64,000 nucleotides of DNA from Chondrosia reniformis (taxonomy: Eukaryota > Porifera > Demospongiae > Chondrillida > Chondrillidae). Location of the stretch: positions 3,436,001 to 3,500,000 of the forward strand of contig OX359199.1 in assembly GCA_947172415.1 (NCBI GenBank), in the 5' to 3' direction. Below are positions 45,676 to 58,298 of this stretch, piece by piece; position 1 is the first letter of the stretch; every line of letters starts with the position of its first letter. Both the position numbers and the translations under genes were made by a program. The notes under the pieces were generated by a model. The model worked only from the letters and a program-made list of their open reading frames with translations, was not told the origin of the DNA and made no database searches.

Positions 45676-48531
45676 GTGCGTTTCAGTCAAAGCTTCCACT
45701 TTTTGAATTTTTTACCTCTTAAGCTTTGTTAAGCTTTAATTCAAATTAGGTAAGGTCATTTTCTTTGAAACTTGGACAGGTTGTACCTAAGTCATATATC
45801 TTTGGAATAGCAAGACAATAATGTTACCATGGTAATCATGGGCTTGCGTAATTGCCTCCAATTTCCAAATAAGGTAAAAAATGCTTTTCTTCAATCTCCT
45901 CCAAGGTAGTTTTAAATGTCTTTACTTCTTTTAATGTAACATATATTTAAGGTAAATTTTAAACTTTATAAAGAGCCTTTTTGTAATATGCTTCTTTAAT
46001 TTTTAGAAATATCAGTTGGAAATGTTAATGCTAAATATATTCATTTTCTATCTAATTTGTGGGGAAATCTTCTAGGAAGTAAATTTTGCTAAAATTCTAA
46101 ACTAGAATGAATTATCTAAATTTGTAAAAAGGATTTTTTCCATAAAGGGTTCTAGGAAGGAGTTATAAACTTTTATATTTTACCTAATTTGCATATTTGA
46201 AACCACGATGTAAACAATATAATGAAATACACTGGAATCAAAAATGTGAAGTGTATGGTGTTAACTTAAGTCAGTAAATTCAAACATCTTATCTACTTTC
46301 TGTTTCTGGAACTCTTCTGTGACTTTTGTATTTTTTACTCTTTAATTTTACTGTCTGCTTCTAATGCTGTAGAGCCTTCTCAGTATGCATGTGCATAATC
46401 GCGGGATTTCCTAAAGAATTTTCTAATGTCATCTGTACTTACACTATTAAAAGCTGGTATAATTCCGTTTCTCAGTCCATTGAATGTGTAATCACACTTA
46501 TCCTTTGCATAAACCTTGGCTTTACCCCATACCCTCTCTATTGGATTAAGTTCTGGATGAAATTTTGGTAAAAATAATACTCTGTGACCTAATGCCCGCA
46601 AAATTCTTTCAATTTTAGATTTTTCATTTTTAAAATCTTCATGTTTACCTAATATATCGATCATTTCTTTCTTTGTCATATCCGTAGCTGCAGTCACACC
46701 TCTTTCTATCAATACTGTCCGTAGTCCCTTTGCTTGTCCCATTCTGTTAACCATAACCTGCTCCCTGCCATTCCATGTTGTTGTCCTCATTTCTGGTTGC
46801 TTGCCTCCATCATTTACATTCATCCTACTTGCTACTCATCACTATATGTCCTATGATTACTACTTTGATCAAAAATCCATAATATGCTAAATCTATCTAC
46901 TGGATACTTGTATGATGCAATTTTGGCTACTTTCTTCACATGTTTAACAAATAGTTCACTAGTCCAGTATTCCTCATTCTCTGCTCGTATGTGCAAGATT
47001 TCTCTACCATACTGTGGAAAATTAGGATTACTATAAATTCTTTTAGCATCTTCTACCTCTTCATCTGTTAATTGTAAAAAGTCTCCATGTTCTTCAATAA
47101 AGTCACTAACCATTAAACCTCTCCCCTTTCCCTTAGGCAATAAAGGCTGCTTTCCCTTCACTGTCCAACCACTAGTTCTCCCTTCATTTGCATGAAATGC
47201 TGACTCATCATGATAAATTGTAACTAGATGCCTAGATGCATTATTTGTACCTATGGTGTATGGATGAACACCATCTGAGCAAGGTGGTGGTGGCAGATGT
47301 GTTGATTCTAGTATTTTCATTTTTTTGTAGAAATAATCTCCTATCCTTAACTGCATCCTCCCTTTCATGACCATCTACAAATCCCTTAGTATACTTAACA
47401 TAGCAAAAACCTAGTGAGTGCATCCATCTCCAAGCAGTGACTCAAGAAATTTCCTTTGGGTAGTTGTCTGGCATGCTTGATTTAGGTATAAGGGTATTGT
47501 TTATCCACCTACAAAAGGCAGTAACTGTTAATTTATTGTTTTTCCTACTAGTTTCCTTCCTCAGCCATTCAATAACTTCTTCCTTTAAATTTTCATCTAT
47601 CATTAACGGATTTATTTGACTACCACCTCTCTTATTAATAGCTATTTCCCCTCTAGCGTAATATGATTTCCTCCATTTTCTTAATGATCGCTCTGATATG
47701 CCTACTAAAGATTCCGTCTGCCTACAAGCTTGTACTGTACCCTTACCCTCCTTCCTTAGGGCATCTACTACTATTAACCCTACCATCTTTTGTACTTCAC
47801 CGGCCTGATCCCTTACCCAATCCTTATAATTTACTTATGCCTCCTCAGTTGTGAATTGAAAGCTGGAAAGAACCAAGTAATTAAAATTTAACAATGGTTG
47901 AAATTATCTTTGAATACCTCTAGAACGCAAACAGAGCACATTTAGTCTATTTATAAGACTTTTAGGTATGCTCTAAATGTGTAAATAGGTAAGAAAGGCC
48001 AAAGGATTGCTATACGTTAATGTTTATAAACAAACAGTGTATAATATTTAGTTAAAGTAGAAATCTAAACGAACAAAGCTTTAGTTTAACTTCAGATACT
48101 TAAATAAATGCTTCATTGGGCTTGAATCTTTTCAGATTATGCAATTATCCATTTTATTCCTCATAATATTAACTCTTGATTTCCTTTTAGGCATGATAAA
48201 GACTTAGAATAATCCACTGAAAGAACAAACGACTAACGTGAACCTCTTCGCTGCGATGGGCATTGTTATCTAATAGTAGGACGGACTTATACGGATTCTG
48301 TGGTTAAACGTCATAGGAAACCATAGAAATGCATCCTGATGTCACAGCTAACAAGCCATATGATTGGCTTATATTGAAACTGTGCCTTAGAACGATCATT
48401 TTAAAAATCTAATGTCAGATTCGGAATCTACGGTATGAAAAACCTATATATACGAATTTATTTCATAGCGGTTCATTACTGTACAATATTTATACAGGTT
48501 TTAAAAAGTGGAATATTTGACTGAAATGCAC
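45676..48531 (-). mobile_element. IS630/Tc1/mariner-related DNA transposon
   Basis: 2,856 bp flanked by TA on both sides (45674-45675 and 48532-48533). The inverted ends start GTGC(G/A)TTTCAGTCAAA and continue with a shared TTCCACTTTTT. The TA duplication and the DDE transposase on the minus strand place it in the IS630/Tc1/mariner group. The noncoding flanks of the gene (45676-46379 and 47787-48531) are AT-rich, and nothing else was seen in them. Confidence 0.85.
46380..47786 (-). pseudogene. DDE transposase of the TA transposon (broken)
   Basis: Three pieces. The N-terminal 114 residues (47786-47442) hold a helix-turn-helix (VGISERSLRKWRKSYYARG) that would bind the ends. A TGA at 47439-47441 is followed by VTAWRWMHSLGFCYVKYTKGFVDGHERED and then a frameshift in an A-run near 47320. 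The middle piece (47374-46832) holds the first catalytic Asp in IYHDESAFHAN and the second in WIFDQSSNH. Another frameshift lies near 46825. The last piece (46823-46380) holds the catalytic Glu in NPIERVWGKAKVYAK. About 110 residues separate the second D from the E, far more than the 34-39 common in Tc1/mariner. The pattern (KFHPELNPIER, LIERG, DGHERED) resembles a DDE family I know mainly from fungi and some marine animals. One stop and two shifts make it inactive. Confidence 0.85.
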
Positions 48532-48885
48532 TAGTTGTATGTACTAGTTGTATGTACTAGTTGTATGTACTAGTAGTAGTGATATTAACTAGTTATTGGT
48601 ACTAGTTGTATGTACTAGTTGTATTTACCAGTTTTATGAACCAGTTACTAGATATATATACTAGTTCTATGTTCTAGTTGTATGTACTCTATATTTGTAC
48701 TAGCTATATGTAGTAGTTGGATTTACTCATTGTATGTACTAGTTATACGTCCTTTTTGTATGTACTCGAGACTAGTTGTGCGTACTAGTTGTAGGTTCTA
48801 GTTGTACGTACTAGTTGTATGTAGCAGTTCCATGTTCAAATTGTATGTACTAGTTGTATGTTATAGTTGTATGAGCTAGCTATGT
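48532..48885 (+). repeat. 13-bp minisatellite
   Basis: Forward satellite between the TA transposon and the LINE fragment. It ends with GAGCTAGCTATGT (48873-48885), the left target duplication of that fragment. Confidence 0.9.
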
Positions 48886-49231
48886 CAATCAATCAATCAA
48901 TGACCCTTATGCCTGGTGTGGCACGTAGGGCCATACATAACAGAAAGCAGGCACAGTCAGACAGTTACAAAAGTTCAATTCAGTTAGTCATGCATATCTT
49001 CCTCCACAAATTGCAGTCTTGTGCAACTTCTTGTACTGATCTTCTCTGTCTTATTCCCCGTGGAAGGCGTAGCACTCTGTCTCTTACTATAGCTCCAACC
49101 TCTTTAACCCAAAATGAGCGTGGGCGGCCTCTCTTTTTTGAGCTCCCTGGTGGACTTGGTTGGTTGAGGTTGACTTCAAAAGTGGCCATCCGTAGGGGGT
49201 CACTGTTCTCCAGTCTCAGTATGTGGCTGTA
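48886..49231 (-). mobile_element. LINE 3' fragment with 13-bp target duplication
   Basis: A 346-bp insertion flanked by perfect GAGCTAGCTATGT copies (48873-48885 and 49232-49244). On the minus strand it holds the end of a retrotransposon protein, a short 3' UTR and a (TTGA)n tail. A short tandem-repeat tail of this kind is typical of RTE, L2 and CR1-type LINEs. Confidence 0.85.
48980..49231 (-). pseudogene. C-terminal end of a LINE reverse transcriptase protein
   Basis: Minus-strand open frame from the truncation point: SHILRLENSDPLRMATFEVN, then SSKKRGRPRSFWVKEV, ending ...NLWRKICMTN. The H(I/V)LR...RGRPR.SW layout is the usual tail after the RT domain in RTE- and L2-like LINEs. The catalytic domain is absent, so the copy was dead on arrival. 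Confidence 0.7.
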
Positions 49232-52200
49232 GAGCTAGCTATGTACCAGTTGTATATACTAATTGTATGGACTAGTTGTATGTACTAGATGTATCTACTA
49301 GTTCTATGTACTAGTTTTAGAACTAGTTATATGTACTACTTGTATATACTATTTCTATGTTCTAGTTGTGTGTACTGTTTATTTGTACTCGTTATATGTA
49401 CTAGTTGGATTTACTAATTGTATGAACTAGTTGTATGTACTTATTGTATGTACTCGTTACTAGTTGCATGTACTAGTTGTAGGTACTAGTTGTATGTACT
49501 AGTACCAGGTGTATTTACTAGTTGTAGGTACAAGTTGCTTGTTGTATGTACTATTTGTATGAACCAATTGTATGTAATGGTTGTACGCACTAGTTGTATG
49601 TAGCAGTTCTATGTTCAAATTGTGTGTACTAGTTGTAATGATTAGTACTACTTTTATTTACTAGTTGTATGTACTAGTTGTATGTACTTGTTGAATGTAC
49701 TAGTTGTATGTACTAGTTTTATAAACTTTTAGTCACTAGATATATACGTAGTTCTATGTTCTAGTTGTATGTACTCTTTATTTGTAGTAGCTATATGTAG
49801 TAGTTGGATTTACTAATTGTGTGTACTAGTCATACGTCCTATTTGTATGTACTCGATACTATTTGTATGTACTAGTTGTAGGTACTAGTTGTATGTACTA
49901 GTATTAGATATATTTACTATTTGTAGGTACTAGTTGCATATGCTAGTAATATAAACTAGTTGTATGTACTGTTGCTAGTTTTATGTACCAGTTATATGTA
50001 CGAGTTCTATGTACTAGTTAAATGTACATGTTGGATGTACTAGTTGTATGAACTCATTACTTGATGTATGTACTATTTGTATGTAGTAGTTGTATGTACT
50101 AGTTATATGTACAAGTTGTATGTTTTAGTACCATATAGTTATATTTACTAGTTTAAGGCAGTAATTGTATGTACTAGTTTTAAGTACTAGTTGAATGCTC
50201 TAGTTAGTTGTATGGTTTAGTTTTGTGTACAAGTTGTATATAATAGTTGTATGTGCTAGTTGTAGGTACTAGTGGTATCTATTAGTTGTTTGTACTAGTT
50301 TTAGTTATATTTACTAGGTGTAAGTACGGGTTGTATGTATTAGTTTTATGGTCTAGTTGTGTGTACTAGTTGTATGTACCAGTTGTATGTACTATATAGT
50401 TGTATGTACTAATTGTATGTACAAGTACTAGTTATATTTCCTAGTTGTTGGTACCAGTTATATGTACTTGCTGTATGTACTTGCTCTATGTAGTAGTTGT
50501 ATTCACTAATTGTTTGTACTGGTTGTATGTAGTAGTTTTATAGTCGAGTTGTATGTACTAGTTGTCTGTACTTGTTGTATGGACTAGTTCAATTTACTAG
50601 TACTCAATGTACTCATTACTAATTGTGTGTATTAGTTTTATATACTAGTTTTATATACTAGTTCTATGAACAAGTAATAGATATATTTACTAGTCGTAGG
50701 GACTAGTTGTATGGATTCGTGTATGTTGTAGTTGTATATACTGTTAGTATGGACTAGTTGCATGTACTAATTGAATACACTAATTTTTATACTAGGAGAA
50801 TTTACTAGTTTTATGTGCTAGTTATATGTACAAGCTTTAGTACTAGTATAATGTACTAGTTCTATGTACTAGTTCTATGTGTGTGCAGTAGTTATATGTA
50901 CACGTAGTATGTCTATGTTATAGGTACTCATTGCATATACTTGTATGTACTAGTTATATTTACTAGTTGTATGTACCGCTTTTATGTACTAGTTTACTTA
51001 CTTGTTGTATGTACTAGTTGTGTGTATTAGTTGTATGTACTACTTGTATGTACTAGTTTTACGTACGAGTTGTATGTCTCAGTTGTCTGTATTAGTTGTA
51101 TGTACTAGTACTAGTTATACTGACTAGTTGAAGGTGCTAGTTGTATGTACTAGTCGTGTGTACTAGTAGAATGTACTAGTGTTATGAATAAGTTGAATGT
51201 ACTAGTTGTATGTATTAGCTGTTTGTACTAGTTGTATGTACTAGTTACTAGTTGTATGTACAAGTTGTATGTACTAAGTGTATGTACCAGTGGTATGTAC
51301 TATGACTGGTTATTATATATTAATTGTAGGTACCAGATGTATTTACTAGTTTTATGTTCTACTTGTATTTACTAGTTGTATGTTCTAGTTGTATGTACTA
51401 GTTCTCTGTACTAGTTGTATGTACTAGTTGTATGTATTAGTTGTATGTACTAGTTGCATGTACTAATTGTATATACTAATTGTATGTACTAGTTACTGGT
51501 TGCATATACAATTTGTATTGTATATACAACCAGTATTGTATATGTTGTATATGTTTTTACTGGTTATAGGTACCAGTTGTATGTACTCATTACTAGTTGT
51601 ATGTACAAATTGTATATACTAGTTTTATGCAATAGTAGTAGTTACTAGTTGTGTGAACTAGTTGTTTATTCTAGTTGTATGTACCGGTTGTATGTATTTG
51701 TTGTATGGACTAGTTGTATGTACCAGTTGTATATACTAGGTCTTTGTACTAGTTGTATGTACTAGTTTTATGCTAGTTGTAGGTTCTAGTTACATATACT
51801 AGTTGTATGTACTAGTTACAAATTGTATGGTCTAGTTGTATTTACTAGTTTTATGTTCTAGTTGTATGTACAAGTTTATGTACTAGTTGTATGTACTAGT
51901 TGTATGTACTAGTTACCAGTTCTTTCTACTGATTGTATGTACTAGTTGTATGTACAAGTTGTATGTACTAGTACTAGTTATATTTACTAGTTTTAGGTAC
52001 TAGTTGTATGTACTAGTTATATGTACCAGTTTTATGTACTAGTACTTGTTTTATATACTAGTTGTAAGTAATAGTTTCATGTACTAGTTTTACATACTAG
52101 TTATATGTACCGGTGACTATTTGTATAGTCTAGTGGTATTTACTAGTTGTATGTTCTAGTTGTATGTTCTAGTTCTATGTACTAGTTATATGTACTAGTC

Positions 52201-55200
52201 ATATGTATTTGTTCTAGGTACTAGTTGTGTGTGCTAGTCATATGTACTAGTTGTATGTACATATACTAATTATATTTACTAGTTTTAGGTGCTAGTTGTA
52301 TATACTCGTTGTATGTACTATTTGTATGTACCAGTTAGTAGTTGTATTGTTTAGTTGTAAAGAGTAATTGTATGTACTATTTGTATATACTAGTTGTAAG
52401 AACTTGTTGTATGTACTATTTGTAGGTACTAGTTGTATATACTATTTGTATGTACAAGTTGTATGTCTCAGTTGTATGTATTAGTTGTATGTACTAGTAT
52501 AATTTATATTTACTAGTTGTAGGAACTAGTTGTGTGTACTAGTTGTATGTACTATGTATGTATTAGTTGTATGTACTAGTATAATTTATATTTACTAGTT
52601 GTAGGAACTAGTTGTGTGTACTAGTTGTATATACTATTATCATGTACAAGTTGTATGTATTAGTTCTATATACTAGTTGTACGTATCAATTTCAAGTTGT
52701 ATCTACAAGTTGTATATACTCGTTGTATGTATTAGTTGTATGTACACATTACCAGTTGTATGTACAGGTTGTAAGTACTAGTTGTATTTTCCAGTTGTAT
52801 GAACTATGACTTGTTATATATAGTAGTTGTAGATACTAGTTGTATGTACTAATTATAAGTACTAATACTAGTTATATTTACTGGTTATAGGTACCAGTTG
52901 TATGTACTCATTACTAGTTGTATGTACTAATTGTATATACTAGTTTTATGCAATAGTACTAGTTATATTTACCAGTCATAGGTTTTGCATGCATTAGTGT
53001 ATGTTGTAGTTGTATATATTAGATGTATTTACTAGTTGTATGTTTAGTTATATGGACAAGTAGTATGACCAAGTTATATGTACTCGTTGTATATACTAGA
53101 TCTTTGTACTAGTTGTATGTACTAGTTGTGTGAACTAGTTGTTTATTCTAGTTGTATGTACCAGTTGTATGTATTTGTTGTATGGACTAGTTGTATGTAC
53201 CAGTTGTATATACTAGGTCTTTGTACTAGTTGTATGTACTAGTTTTATGCTAGTTGTAGGTTCTAGTTACATATACTAGTTGTATGTACTAGTTACAAAT
53301 TGTATGGTCTAGTTGTATTTACTAGTTTTATGTTCTAGTTGTGTGTACAAGTTTATGTACTAGTTGTATGTACTAGTTGTATGTACTAGTTGTATATACT
53401 AGGTGTTTGTATTAGTTGTATGTTCTAGTTGTATGAACTAGGTGTATGAACTAGTTGAATGTACTAGTTGTTTGTACTAGTTGTATGTACTAGTTAGTAG
53501 TAGTATGGTCTAGTTGTTTAGTGTAGTTGTATGCACTAGTTGAATATACTAGTTGTAAGAACTTTTTGTGTGTACTATTTGTATGTACTCGTTGTATGTA
53601 TTTGTTGTATGTACTAGTTGTATGTACTAGTTGAATGTTCTAGTTGTATGTACATGTTTATGTACTAGTTTTATGTACTAGTTGTATGTACTAGTTGTAT
53701 ATACTAGGTGTTTGTATTAGTTGTATGTTCTAGTTGTATGAACTAGGTGTATGAACTAGTTGAATGTACTAGTTGTATGTACTAGTTGTATGTACTAGTT
53801 AGTAGTAGTATGGTCTAGTTAGTTGTAGTATGGTCTAGTTGTTTAGTGTAGTTGTGTGCACTAGTTGAATATACTAGTTGTAAGAACTTTTTGTATGTAC
53901 TATTTGTATGTACTCGTTGTATGTATTTGTTGTATGTACTAGTTGTATGTACTAGTTGAATGTTCTAGTTGTGTGTACTACTACTAGTCATATTTTCTAG
54001 TTGTAGGTACCAGTTGTATGTACTAGTTTTGTGTACTAGATGTATGTACTAGTAGCATGTACTAGTTGTATGTATTAGCTGTATGTACTCGTAACTACTT
54101 GTATGTACTGGTTATATGTACTAGTTGTATATACCAGTTGTATATACTAGGACTAGTTATATGTTCTGGTTGTAGGTACTAGTTCTATATACGAATTGTA
54201 TGTACTGGTTACTAGTTGTATGGTCAAGTTGTGTTTTCTAGTTGTTTGTTGTAGTTGTATGTTCTAATTGCATGTACTAGTTGTAAGTACTAGTTGCATG
54301 TACAAGTTGTGTGTCCTAGATGTATGTACTAGTTACTAGTTATATGTACTAGTTGTATGTAGTAATTGAAAGTACTAGTACTAGTTATATTTACTAGTTA
54401 TAGGTACTAGTTGTATGTACTCATTACTAGTGGTATGTATTAGTTGTATATACTAGTTATATTTAATAGACATTGGTACTTGTTGCATGTATTAGTGTAA
54501 CTAGTTGTATGTACTAATTGAATGGAGTAGTTGTATTTATATACTAGTTGTATTTACTAGTTGTATGTATTAGTTATATGTACAAGAAGTATGACCTAGT
54601 CATATGTACTCGTTGTATATACTAGGTCTTTGTGCTAGTTGTATGTACAAGTTGTATGAACTAGGATTATGTACAAGTTGTGCGTACTAGTTGTATGTAC
54701 TAGTTGTATATACTAGTTACTAGTTGTATTGTCTAGTTGTATTTACTAGTTGTATGTACGAGTTGTATGTACTAGTTGTATATACTAGGTCTTTGTATTA
54801 GTTATATGTTCTAGTTGTATGAACTAGGTGTATGTACTAGTTGTATCTATTAGTTGTATGCACTAGTTGTATGTACTAGTTGAATGTACTAGTTGTATGT
54901 ACTAGTTGTGTGTATTAGTTCTATGTCCTAGTACTACCTATATTTACTAGTTGTATATAGGTACTAGTTGTAGGAACAAGTTGTATGTACTACTTGTGTG
55001 TACTAGATGTATATACTAGTAGCATGTATTAATTGTATGCATTAGCTGTATGCACTAGTTGTATGTATTAGTTGTATGTACTAGTTACTAGTTGTATGTA
55101 CAAGGTGTATGTACAAGTTGAATATATAAGTTGTATGTACTCGTTACTAGTTAAACTGGTTGTAGGTACTAGTTATAAATTGTATTTTTATGTACTGGTT

Positions 55201-57865
55201 ACTAGTTGTATGATAAAGTTGTATATAGCTGTTTGTTCTAGTTGTATGTACTATTTGTATGTACTAGTTGTAAGTACTACTTGCATGTACTAGTTGTGTG
55301 TGCTAGATATATGTACTAGTTACTAGTTATATGTACTAATATTATGCTCTAGTTTTATGTACTAATTGCAAGTACTAGTTGTATGTGTTAGTTTTATGCA
55401 CTAGTTTTATGTACTAGTTGTATGTACTAGTTTTATGTACTAGTTACTAGTTGTAAGTACAAGTTGTATATACTATTTGTATGTATTAGTTGTATGTACT
55501 AGTTGTATGTCCCAGTTGTATGTATTAGTTGTATGTCCTAGTACTACCTATACTTACTAGTTGTAGGTACTAGTTGTATGTACTAATTGTGTGTTCTAGA
55601 TGTATGTACTAGTAGCATGTACTAGTTGTATGTATTAGTTGTAGGTTTTAGTTACTTGTTGTATGTACAAGTTGCATGTATAAGTTGTATATATCAGTTG
55701 TATATACTCGTTACCAGTTGTATGTACTTGTGGAATGTACTAGTTGTATGTACCATTTGTATGTACTAGTACTAGTTATATGTTCTAGTTGTAGGTACTA
55801 GTTGTACTTACTAGTTGGTTGTACTGGTTGTATGTACTAGTTAGTTGTACTGGTTGTATGTACTAGTTTTATGGTCTAGTTGTGTGTACTAGTTGTATGT
55901 ACTAGTTGTAGGTACTATATAGTTGTATGTACTAGTTATATGTACTAGTTCTAGTTATATTTACTAGTTGTAGGTACTAGTTGAATGTACCAGTTGTGTG
56001 TACTCCATGTATGTACTAGTAGCATGTACTAGGTGTTTGTATTAGTTGTTTCCACTAGTTGTATGTATCAGTTGTATGTACTAGTTACTAGTTGTATGTA
56101 CAAGTTTTATGTACGAGTTTTATGTATTAGTTCTATGTACTTGTTACCAGTTGTATGTACTAGTTGTAGGTACTACTTGTATGTACCAATTGTATATATT
56201 GTGACTAGTTTTATATATTAGTTGTAGGTACTAGTTGCATGTACTAGTTACTAGTTGTATGGTCTAGTTGTATTTATTAGTTGTACATTATAGTTGTATG
56301 TACTAGTTGTATGAACTAGTTGTATGTACTAATTGTATGTTCTAATTGTATGTACTAGTTGTATGGACTAGTTGTATATACTAGTTGTCTGTACTAGTAG
56401 TATGTACTAGGTGTATGAACTATATTATATTATTTTATATTTACTAGTTATAGATACTAGACGAATGTACTAGTTATGTTTACTATTGCTAGTTGTATGT
56501 ACTAGTTGTATGTACTAGTTACTAGTTGTATGTACAAGAACTAGTTATATTTATTACCTGTATGTACTAGTTGTATTTACTAGTTGTGTGTACTAGAAGT
56601 ATGTACTAGTAGCATGTACTACTTGTATGTAGTATTTGTATTGGTGTATGTACTAGTTACAAGTTGTATGGTCTAGTTGTATTTACTAGTTTGATGTTCT
56701 AGTTGTATGTAATAGTTGTATGTACTAGTTCTATGATCTAGTTGTATGTACTAGTTGTATGTACTAGTGAAATGAACTAGTTGTCTGTACTATTTGTATA
56801 TACTTGTTGTATGTAGTATCTGTAAGTAATAATTGCATGTACTAGTTGTGTGTACTAGATGTATGTATAAGTTACTAGTTATTTGTACTGGTTGTATGTA
56901 CTAGTTGTATGTACCAATTGTATATACTATGGCTGGTTATAAATAATAGTTGTAGGCACTAGTTTTATGTACTAGTTGTATCTATTAGTATTAGTTATAT
57001 GTTCTAGTTGTAGGTTCTAGTTGTATATCCTAGTTTTATGTACTAGTAACTAGTTGTATGGTCTAGTTGTATTTACTAGTTGTATGTTCTAGTTGTATGT
57101 ACAAGTTGTATGTACTAGTTGTATATACTAATAGTATGTACTAGTTGTATTTACTAGTTGGGTGTACTCGTTGTATAAACTAGTAGTGTGTACTAGTTGA
57201 AAGCACTAGTTGTATGTACTAGTTGTATTTACTCATAACTAGTTGTATATACTAGTTTTTGGATTAGTGTGTAGCAGTTTTAAGTTGTAGTTGTATGTAC
57301 TAGTCATAGTTGCATGTACATACACTAGTTATATTCACTAGTTGTAAGTAGTATATAGTTGTATATACTAGTTGTATGTACTAGTTGTAAATACTGCTTA
57401 GTAGTTGTATGGTCTAGTTGTATAGAGTAATTGTATGCACTAGTTGTATGTACCAGTTGTTTTTACTATGGCTGCTTATAAATAATAGTTGTAGGTACTA
57501 GTTGTATGTACAAGTTGCACCTAATAGTACTAGTTAAATGTGCTAGTTGTAGGTTCTAGTTGTATATACTAGTTGTATGTACTAGTTACTAGTTGTATGG
57601 TCTAGTTGTAATTACTAGTTGTATGTCTACTGTTATATACTAGTTGTATGAACTAGTTGTATGTACTCGTTGTGTATACTAGTAGTATGTACTAGGTGAA
57701 AGTACTAGTTGAATGTTGTAGTTGTTTGTACTAGTCATATTTACTAGTTTGTACGTACCGTTTATAAGTACTAGTTGTATGAACTTGGTCTCTGTACTTG
57801 TTTTGTGAACAAGTCATATGTACTAGTTGAATATACATAAACTAGTTATATTTACTAGTTGTCGG
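49232..57865 (+). repeat. 13-bp minisatellite with nested tandem duplications
   Basis: About 8.6 kb of forward units. Extra duplications are visible: 82-bp tandem (near 52491 and 52573), about 305-bp tandem (near 53395 and 53700), a 1,477-bp-spaced pair (near 51651 and 53128), and 49936-50573 copied from the 43877-44517 type. 57410-57460 is the empty form of the PLE family 2 site at 10015. Confidence 0.92.
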
Positions 57866-57987
57866 GTCGTGGGAATTGGAGGCTGTGGTTCCGAGCTGAC
57901 AAGAGGATGGGTATTGTCCAGTTCAACCCCCCGACGGAGCAGGGTGCTTAGCCCTTCATGTGGCATCCTGTGGCTAAATCAGCCTCC
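57866..57987 (+). ncRNA. HDV-like self-cleaving ribozyme, R4 copy 2
   Basis: Folded by hand, every helix falls in the HDV order. P1 is GUCGUGG (57866-57872) with CCCCGAC (57929-57935), with one mismatch. P2 is GGAGGCUG (57878-57885) with CAGCCUCC (57980-57987). P3 is GGUU (57887-57890) with AACC (57925-57928). Two C residues at 57891-57892 can pair with GG at 57936-57937 as P1.1. L3 is extended by a hairpin GAGCUGACAA / UUGUCCAGUUC. P4 is CAGGGUGC (57940-57947) with GCAUCCUG (57963-57970). J4/2 is UGGCUAAAU, with the presumed catalytic C at 57974. R2-group retrotransposons are known to use such ribozymes to free their 5' end from a longer transcript, which fits an element sitting in satellite without its own promoter. 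Confidence 0.8.
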
Positions 57988-58094
57988 CTGCCAGTATGGG
58001 CTAACCCCCCGTCTGGCAGCTTCACTGGGTTACGTTACGTCATGACAATGAAAATTTTCAAGACAGGCTGTGGCCTAGGTGCACCAGTGGTAAA

Positions 58095-58298
58095 GAAAAC
58101 TCTGGGTCAACCAGAATAGGTGATTCCACTGGTGCCTCACAGGTAGATGTACCTGAATGTAATAACCCTTCTTCGGTCCCCGTGACGGGCCAACCAGCCC
58201 TCTGGACCGAGGAAATGGTTACGGCACTAATTGATTGCTTTGAGCAATCTGAACCCAAAAGAGGTGGCTATCAGAAGCGTTTAGAGCGGAATGGCTGA
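58095..58298 (+). pseudogene. R4 copy 2, first N-terminal DNA-binding-like repeat
   Basis: Frame reading SGSTRIGDSTGASQVDVPECN, then PALWTEEMVTALIDCFEQSEPKRGGYQKRLER, ending at a TGA (58296-58298). The next frame continues with WLSKYPHLPQTGRTLAFQAK, so one frameshift lies at GAGCGGAATGGCTG. Copy 1 has the same bases and the same shift. The W(T)xE...GY.KRL...W layout resembles a Myb/trihelix-like DNA-binding domain. A similar block follows in the next segment. The start codon is uncertain. Confidence 0.6.

Noticed and set aside
51480..51560. Short inverted repeat TGTATATACAACCAG and neighbours as a separate element
   Set aside because: It is small and can arise by local inversion or slippage of satellite units.
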